Shown here in pieces: positions 15,408-20,051 of a stretch of 20,051 bases of DNA. The stretch is from Bacteroidales bacterium (GTDB taxonomy: Bacteria > Bacteroidota > Bacteroidia > Bacteroidales > JAAUTT01). The notes below the pieces were generated by a model. The model saw only the letters and a program-made list of their open reading frames with translations. It did not search any database and was not told the origin of the DNA. Within the stretch, counting starts at the first letter, position 1. Each line of letters starts with the position of its first letter. Where the stretch lies: NCBI GenBank assembly GCA_025350365.1, contig JANXXY010000479.1:1-20051 (forward strand). The letters run 5' to 3'. Both the position numbers and the translations under genes were made by a program.

Positions 15408-15446
15408 GAAGAGGAAACGTGGCAGTTGTGTCGCGTGTTCCTCTTC
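15408..15446. terminator. Strong hairpin between convergent genes
   Basis: GAAGAGGAA (15408-15416) and TTCCTCTTC (15438-15446) are perfect 9-bp arms. ACG/CGT inside extends the stem to 12 pairs past a single bulged G, with a 14-nt loop. It lies 25 bp beyond the GH16-like stop and 26 bp beyond the ferredoxin stop, so it probably terminates both. There is no T-run on either side, which is unusual for an intrinsic terminator. Confidence 0.45.
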
Positions 15447-15471
15447 TACTTCCATTCCAAATGTTATAAAA

Positions 15472-15669
15472 TTACTCGTATTTTATTACCTGCGTTGGGC
15501 AACTGTCTGCCGATTCCTGAATTTGCGTTTCATATTTTGCAAAATCCACTCCGGCTTTTACTACCATTTTGTCGGGTACTTCAAATACTTCGGGACAAAT
15601 TCCCTCACATGCACCACACGAGATGCATTCATCATTGCTTTCATCAAGCCATACTTTAGATATTGCCAT
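15472..15669 (-). CDS. Ferredoxin, single 4Fe-4S cluster
   Basis: This 65-residue acidic ferredoxin has the motif CISCGACEGICP (Cys15, 18, 21, 25) and a distal Cys57-Pro in SADSCPTQVI. This fits the Thermotoga/Desulfovibrio-type single-cluster ferredoxins, where Cys15, 18, 21 and 57 would hold one 4Fe-4S cluster and Cys25 is the extra cysteine that often forms a disulfide. Its usual disulfide partner is not present here. It would be a cytoplasmic low-potential electron carrier, for example for pyruvate or oxoacid:ferredoxin oxidoreductases. It is monocistronic, converging on the GH16-like gene and divergent from the TonB receptor. Confidence 0.92.
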   Translation of the reverse strand: MAISKVWLDESNDECISCGACEGICPEVFEVPDKMVVKAGVDFAKYETQIQESADSCPTQVIKYE

Positions 15670-15790
15670 AAAAAACTTCTTTGAGTTAAACAGTAATAAA
15701 ACAATGCAGGCTATTCACTTGTTTACTTATGCAATATTAAAAATAAAAGTAAGGATATTTGCCGGTAAGCATGGTAAATTCAACTAAACT

Positions 15791-17902
15791 ATGATTTCAC
15801 TAAAACAAATTCTCTTATCAGTTTTATTTTGTTTTTCCTCTTATTTTGTTTTTTCACAGCTTACAAGCAAAGTAGATGATGCCGAATCAAACGATTCTTT
15901 AAACATTTCAGAAGTTGAAGTAGTTGCTTTTCACACACCCAGTATTCTTATGGCTGTGGCAGGTGCAGTTTCTGTAATTTCAGTTGGAGCAGCGCAGAGT
16001 GGTGAAGTAAATATAGTTTCTGCATTATCAGCTAGTCCGGGTGTTTTTGTTCAGGAAGGAACTTCTGGAACCGTCAAGCTTACGCTGAGGGGAATAGGAT
16101 CAAGATACGCTTATGGGACTAAAAAAATAAAAATGTTTTTTGATGACATTCCTCTATACAGCGCCGAAGGGGAAACTACTTTTGATGATATAAATCCTGA
16201 ATATCTTAACAAGATGGAAATACTTCGTGGACCGGCATCAAGTATTTATGGCGCTTCATTAGGAGGGACAGTAATATTGATCCCGCAAAGATCAGTCTAC
16301 AATCAATCAGAAATAAAGCTGCGTACCACAGTTGGCTCTTATGGTTACGAAAACCATTCATTAACATATGCAAACGGAAAAAGCCAAAATGACTTTTTTA
16401 TTTCTTATTCTGATATTCAATCTGATGGATATCGCCAAAATAACGAATATAGCCGTAAATCCTTTTTCATTCATTTCAAACAACCATTTAACAAAAGGCT
16501 TTCCGGATCGCTGCTTCTTACCGGATCAATAATAAAATCGCAAATACCCAGTTCTGTCGATTCAGTTACATATTTTACAAGTCCCGCGAGCGGTGCGCCT
16601 ACGTGGATTAATACTCGGGGTTATGAGCATCCTAATCGGATACTTGGTGGATATAAAATGACATATTCGGCATCTTTAAACTGGAATTTATCAGTAAGTA
16701 TTTTTGGAACCTACCGGAAAACGGAGGAAAATAGGCCATTTAATTTTCTGCGTGAATCGGAACTATCTTATGGCTCACGAATAATGGCTGTATATTCTAA
16801 AAACACCTCAGGAATTCGATTCCAGTGGGTGTCAGGTACTAACCTTTTTTTTGAACGTTACCAAAGCAGCATTCTTGAAAATATTGGTGGAAATGGTATA
16901 ATAGGAAGTCTGCAACAAAAAGGAAGGGAAAACATCTACCAAACCGATATTTTTACCCAAGGAGAAATAAAGATAAAAGGAATCACTCTTACGGCAGGTT
17001 TAAATTTTAATATCTCAGGATTTACTTTTGTGGATCTGTTTTCAGTAGATACAATCAATCAAACAGGTTTTTATCATTTTCAACCCATCTTATCGCCGCG
17101 TGTTTCCCTTGCATGGAACCCGACTGCCGGTCTAAACCTGTATTCGGCAGTCAACCATGGGTTCTCAATACCATCGCTTTCCGAAACATTGAGTCCGTTA
17201 GGTTTAATAAACCGCGAAATAAAACCTGAAAGGGCATTGAGTTTTGAGGGAGGATTGAGGCTAACGCTTTTCAGGAACGTTACGTTCGTTGATATTGCTT
17301 CGTATTATATGATAGTTACAGATTTAATTGTGCCAAAAAGGACAGGCGAAGACATATATGTAGGGATGAATGCCGGCTCTTCGTTGCATAGAGGAATAGA
17401 AATTAGCTGGCAGCAAAAGCTATTTGGCAACAACTCAGCAATAGTTAATAAATCCTTTTCAGCGACAGCCTATTTGGCTTATTCAGCCAACAGATATAAT
17501 TTCCGGAATTTTATCGAAGACGAATCCGATTATTCGGGCAGAAAAATACCCGGAATGCCCAACCATAATCTTTCGGCCAGATTGGAAGCAAAGATCAAAG
17601 GATTTTATTCCAGTTTTAGCGTGATATCGGCAGGTAAAATACCATTAACAGATGGTAATGATAGATATACCAATCCGTATGTGGTTATGAATGCCAAAGT
17701 TGGATGCGAACATAAATTCGGACGCAACTGGGAAATAAACACATTAGTTTCAATTAACAACATTGGTAATCAACACTATGCTTCCATGGTGGTGGTAAAT
17801 GCCCTTGGCACTGCGTCAAGACCTCCACGATTCTATTATCCTGCAATGCCCCGATGGATTACTTTTTCGTTACACATTGCTTACACAAAAGCTAATCTCT
17901 AA
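15791..17902 (+). CDS. TonB-dependent outer-membrane receptor (FecA/siderophore type)
   Basis: This 703-residue outer-membrane receptor starts with a signal peptide (about 1-22, cleaved before Gln23). A TonB-box-like stretch, SEVEVVA (40-46), leads into the plug (about 55-168), which shows LTLRGIGSR, IKMFFDDIPLYSAEG and the strongly conserved MEILRGPASSIYGASLGGTV. The rest is a 22-strand-type beta-barrel with alternating aromatic/polar strands. It lacks the N-terminal carboxypeptidase-like domain of SusC proteins and has no SusD partner, so it is of the FecA/iron-chelate class rather than a glycan importer. The ligand cannot be read. The last residues (HIAYTKANL) do not end in the usual Phe. 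It stands alone; energy would come from a TonB complex such as one using ExbB/ExbD. Confidence 0.92.
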   Translation: MISLKQILLSVLFCFSSYFVFSQLTSKVDDAESNDSLNISEVEVVAFHTPSILMAVAGAVSVISVGAAQSGEVNIVSALSASPGVFVQEGTSGTVKLTLRGIGSRYAYGTKKIKMFFDDIPLYSAEGETTFDDINPEYLNKMEILRGPASSIYGASLGGTVILIPQRSVYNQSEIKLRTTVGSYGYENHSLTYANGKSQNDFFISYSDIQSDGYRQNNEYSRKSFFIHFKQPFNKRLSGSLLLTGSIIKSQIPSSVDSVTYFTSPASGAPTWINTRGYEHPNRILGGYKMTYSASLNWNLSVSIFGTYRKTEENRPFNFLRESELSYGSRIMAVYSKNTSGIRFQWVSGTNLFFERYQSSILENIGGNGIIGSLQQKGRENIYQTDIFTQGEIKIKGITLTAGLNFNISGFTFVDLFSVDTINQTGFYHFQPILSPRVSLAWNPTAGLNLYSAVNHGFSIPSLSETLSPLGLINREIKPERALSFEGGLRLTLFRNVTFVDIASYYMIVTDLIVPKRTGEDIYVGMNAGSSLHRGIEISWQQKLFGNNSAIVNKSFSATAYLAYSANRYNFRNFIEDESDYSGRKIPGMPNHNLSARLEAKIKGFYSSFSVISAGKIPLTDGNDRYTNPYVVMNAKVGCEHKFGRNWEINTLVSINNIGNQHYASMVVVNALGTASRPPRFYYPAMPRWITFSLHIAYTKANL

Positions 17903-17923
17903 ATATTAAAAAATAACCAGTTT

Positions 17924-17947
17924 AAGGAATGAAAATACTTATTCCTT
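17924..17947. terminator. Short inverted repeat at the receptor / lipoprotein convergent junction
   Basis: AAGGAAT (17924-17930) and ATTCCTT (17941-17947) are perfect 7-bp arms with a 10-nt loop, reaching just into the last codons of the lipoprotein gene. It may be a weak bidirectional terminator; no T-run follows. Confidence 0.3.
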
Positions 17948-18478
17948 TATTCCGAATAATTGGCAAACTTCTTTGTAAGGCATCTTTTTTAAATCACTTA
18001 CTTTAGTGCTTTTTAACTTGGCAGACTTTAATGTATAGCTTGCGGGGATGAGAATAAAACGAAAATTATAACCAGCTGTTCCGGGTCTATTAATCATGTC
18101 CGTGGTAAATTCTATTGCACCGTAATTAGATTTTCCATCGTTGGGAAGTAAAAAATCCCAATTTGCTCCGATGATAAATGCAGGAAGAGGTCTAACGGTA
18201 AAATCATTATAAACATCGCCCGGAATACTGGCGTATGCTAAAATGGCTCCACCTTCAACAATATCTGCAGTAATGGCTGAATTTAAAACATCAAAATACC
18301 AATCAACATTGGTTGCGGTCCAAGAGTTTGGAGAATACCAAGGTGATGCAATAACATTAGCGTTTCCATCATAGCCTGCCGGTCCAACAGGTCCAGCTGG
18401 TCCCTCTTTGACACATCCTGTCCAAACAAATGATGTTAAGGCAATAAATATGATCGAAAAAATTGTCCTGATTTTCAT
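17939..18478 (-). CDS. Lipoprotein with a short collagen-like stretch
   Basis: This 179-residue protein begins with a lipoprotein signal, and Cys22 (in FVWTGC) is the probable lipidation site. It is followed at once by five collagen-like Gly-X-Y triplets, GPAGPVGPAGYDGNA (26-40). A compact domain of about 135 residues follows, rich in aromatic and aliphatic beta-type stretches (NVDWYFDVLN, GAILAYASIPG, NFRFILIPASY), ending in KSTKVSDLKKMPYKEVCQLFGI. Similar small GXY lipoproteins are common in Bacteroidetes and lack an assigned role; they are probably surface or periplasm exposed. The gene is monocistronic, converges on the TonB receptor, and is insulated upstream by the terminator at 18596-18627. 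Confidence 0.75.
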   Translation of the reverse strand: MKIRTIFSIIFIALTSFVWTGCVKEGPAGPVGPAGYDGNANVIASPWYSPNSWTATNVDWYFDVLNSAITADIVEGGAILAYASIPGDVYNDFTVRPLPAFIIGANWDFLLPNDGKSNYGAIEFTTDMINRPGTAGYNFRFILIPASYTLKSAKLKSTKVSDLKKMPYKEVCQLFGIKE

Positions 18479-18778
18479 TTTTATACGATTTTAAGTTAGT
18501 AAAGTTAAGAATTAAAATTAAATAGAGGTGATTTTATCATCACTCTAAAAGTTATAGTTCAAAGAGCAGTGCTGGTTATAAAGTTGACTTAAATCAAAAA
18601 GGCAATATCTTTCGACATTGCCTTTTTACTAACTAACAAACCTTAATCTACCTAATGAAAAGCTTTAACTAAAGCAAAGGTAAGCCCCCATCAGTTATTA
18701 TTTGTTACATAATTATATTAAAAAATTACATGATTCATTCATTTTTATTAACGTTTTTTGTCTATTATTTTCATGCAA
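18479..18778. other. Intergenic region between prs-like gene and lipoprotein gene
   Basis: This 300-bp gap on the downstream side of the Prs-like gene contains a very good minus-strand terminator (18596-18627). A small inverted repeat GCTTTA-AC-TAAAGC (about 18662-18675) is the only other structure seen. No consensus promoter for the lipoprotein gene was found. Confidence 0.5.
18596..18627 (-). terminator. Rho-independent terminator downstream of the Prs-like gene
   Basis: AAAAAGGCAAT (18596-18606) and ATTGCCTTTTT (18617-18627) are perfect 11-bp arms. On the minus strand the stem continues through a G-U, U-A and C-G pair to a GAAA tetraloop, 14 pairs in all, ending in a U-tract. On the plus strand one of these pairs is A-C, so the structure is best read as minus, ending the Prs-like transcript about 150 bp after its stop codon. 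Confidence 0.8.
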
Positions 18779-19705
18779 TCAACAAATAGAATTAGCCAAT
18801 ATAGCCGCAATACTTCTCACCTCGAATTTCGGAGAAGTCAAAGTTTGTGAGCGGGAATGCGAGTTAGTGACATAGATTTTTGAGATGACCGATTCGTGCA
18901 TACGCTTTTCAGCATCAACTGTAACGGTTTTGGGAAGAATAGCATGCGAGGCAATCATCCTTACTTCTTTAGCCCCGGCATCAAGGATCTGCTCAGCAGC
19001 TTTTATTGCAGTGTTTCCTGAACGAATCATATCATCGAAAATAATGGCAACTTTATCCTTTACTTTGGAAGAGGCACTGCCAAGTTTGACTTTATCAATC
19101 CCATAACGATCCTTGCTCATAATATCGTGAGGAAGCTCTGTTTTATAAGCAAGCGCTTTTACCCATTTGCCTCTTCCGGCATCGGGCGATACGAGGATAA
19201 GTTCCTTATTTTCTTGCTTTATCTTATTTATAATTTGAATCACAAGTGGTTCCGAATAGATATGATCGGAAATTCCGTTACGGCCCCCAACATTAATGAT
19301 ACCATCTGCATGCAGGTCAAAAAACGTTATCTTCCGTGGCATGGTGTCAAACAAGCTCTGAACCCTATAGATTCCCCTCGGACAAATGCCGGAATTAGGT
19401 TTTGAACGCTCGGCAGTAGAATAGCCAATATAAGGAACAATAACATCTACAATGTTTGCCCTGTATTGTTGTTTAAACGTACTTACCAAATCAGCTAAAT
19501 CGGCATAATATCGCAGGTTTTCAGCAGAACCAATGATAATAATATGTTTGTTTATTGGGGCAAGTCTATCACAGATCTGAATTTCAAATTCCTCGTCCTC
19601 GAACTGAACCCAGTTTATCTTACCAAAAGGGATGTTTAATATTTGTGCAATTTCGATAGAAAGATACTCGGTGTTTTGTGTGGAATATATAACTTTATCA
19701 ATCAT
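18779..19705 (-). CDS. Divergent ribose-phosphate pyrophosphokinase (PRPP synthetase-like)
   Basis: This 308-residue protein has the class-I PRPP-synthetase fold: FEDEEFEIQI near the N-terminus, PYIGYS (91-96), DLHAD (130-134), LVSPDAGRGK (171-180), SKDR (197-200), and the phosphoribosyl loop IIFDDMIRSGNT (221-232). Canonical enzymes transfer pyrophosphate from ATP to ribose-5-phosphate. Several loops differ from the usual form. YARQDRK is YSTAERSK, DLHA-x-QIQGFF is DLHADGIINVGG, and D-D-(M/I)-I-D-T-(A/G)-G-T is DDMIRSGNT. It is therefore probably a second, specialised paralogue, not the housekeeping Prs. It is divergent, by 34 bp, from a NUDT9-type ADP-ribose pyrophosphatase, which suggests a substrate related to ADP-ribose. 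It carries its own terminator. Confidence 0.8.
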   Translation of the reverse strand: MIDKVIYSTQNTEYLSIEIAQILNIPFGKINWVQFEDEEFEIQICDRLAPINKHIIIIGSAENLRYYADLADLVSTFKQQYRANIVDVIVPYIGYSTAERSKPNSGICPRGIYRVQSLFDTMPRKITFFDLHADGIINVGGRNGISDHIYSEPLVIQIINKIKQENKELILVSPDAGRGKWVKALAYKTELPHDIMSKDRYGIDKVKLGSASSKVKDKVAIIFDDMIRSGNTAIKAAEQILDAGAKEVRMIASHAILPKTVTVDAEKRMHESVISKIYVTNSHSRSQTLTSPKFEVRSIAAILANSIC

Positions 19706-19739
19706 TTTTACACTTTAAATAAATTAGGTTTGTAAATAT

Positions 19740-20051
19740 ATGGGAAATATCGGTAATCTATTCAAAGATTATAAATTACATAAGAAATCGAGAACTGAAA
19801 AACATTCAGGTTATCCTGATAGAATGTTTGTTCCGGATGATAAAATTTCCTGGCAAACAGAATTTCCTGAATATAATCCTATTGAATATAATGCACCAAT
19901 TGTTTTAGATATAAACACTCTCTGGGCCGATCCGCAGGACATCCTAGAAGTAAATAGATCGTTTATAAGTTTTGAAGGTGAAGTAAAATTCAATAAAGGT
20001 AATCCGATAAATCCTTTTGGCAGAACAGGCTTAGGTGGGAGAGGCGTTTTA
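19740..20051 (+). CDS. NUDT9-type ADP-ribose pyrophosphatase, N-terminal part (partial)
   Basis: An ATG at 19740 opens 104 codons that run off the window. An in-frame TAG at 19725 limits the start. The visible part matches the N-terminal half of NUDT9 and the TRPM2 NUDT9-H domain: HSGYPDR, VPDDKISW, EYNPIEYNAPIVL, LWADPQ, and then NPINPFGRTGLGGRGVL, equivalent to the human RPxNPxGRTGLxGRGLLG segment. The Nudix box lies beyond the edge. Such enzymes split ADP-ribose into AMP and ribose-5-phosphate. It is divergent from the Prs-like gene with only 34 bp between starts, so their promoters must overlap each other's coding sequence. A TAGGTTTG -7-like box (19725-19732) sits just before the ATG but has no -33 box. 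Confidence 0.85.
   Translation, partial: MGNIGNLFKDYKLHKKSRTEKHSGYPDRMFVPDDKISWQTEFPEYNPIEYNAPIVLDINTLWADPQDILEVNRSFISFEGEVKFNKGNPINPFGRTGLGGRGVL

Noticed and set aside
15406..15684. Cys-rich plus-strand open frames at 15406-15684 and 15426-15659
   Set aside because: They lie opposite the ferredoxin gene, which has the conserved cluster cysteines, so they are shadows of it; the first also begins inside the hairpin.
18779..19705. Housekeeping prs
   Set aside because: Key substrate loops differ from canonical PRPP synthetases, so the symbol prs was withheld.
19725..19732. TAGGTTTG as the promoter of the NUDT9-type gene
   Set aside because: The -7 box matches, but there is no TTG at 19-22 bp and the start site would fall on the ATG itself.

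Overview
This is an AT-rich window from a Bacteroidota chromosome, probably of Bacteroidales type. The evidence is an arginine cluster with the Bacteroidetes-type succinyl/acetylornithine carbamoyltransferase (argF'), a FecA-like TonB-dependent receptor, ExbB/ExbD, lipoproteins of Bacteroidetes style, starts without Shine-Dalgarno sequences, and one clean match to the phylum's promoter (TTTG, 19 bp, TAnnTTTG) upstream of exbB. No tRNA, rRNA, CRISPR array, insertion sequence or phage gene was seen.

Layout. The left edge holds the first 15 codons of a probable carB (minus). A divergent exbB-exbD pair (plus) follows and converges on a minus-strand unit made of a YhcH/NanQ-family secreted protein, broken by a frameshift near its 3' end, and an UMF1/Atg22-type MFS transporter. 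From 10867 down to 3812 runs a tight minus-strand operon, argG-proB-proA-argF'-argE-argH. It covers proline synthesis up to glutamate semialdehyde and the last four arginine steps. A 531-bp gap upstream of argG contains a strong minus-strand terminator. Next come a small haem-c lipoprotein (minus) and, divergently, a membrane J-domain protein (plus). A 626-residue protein follows, with about five ~72-residue helical repeats joined to a GH16-like domain that has lost both catalytic glutamates. A single-cluster ferredoxin (minus), the TonB-dependent receptor (plus), and a collagen-like lipoprotein (minus) come after it. The right edge holds a divergent PRPP-synthetase-like gene (minus) and, 34 bp away and divergent, the start of a NUDT9-type ADP-ribose pyrophosphatase that runs off the window.

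How the genes work together. The arg/pro operon channels glutamate into arginine and proline. argB, argC, argD and the acyltransferase are not here and must lie elsewhere, while carB at the left edge would supply carbamoyl phosphate. ExbB/ExbD could energise the TonB receptor, but no tonB is present. The Prs-like/NUDT9 pair points to ADP-ribose or NAD turnover. This pair and the repeat/GH16-like pseudoenzyme are the most promising places for undescribed biology.
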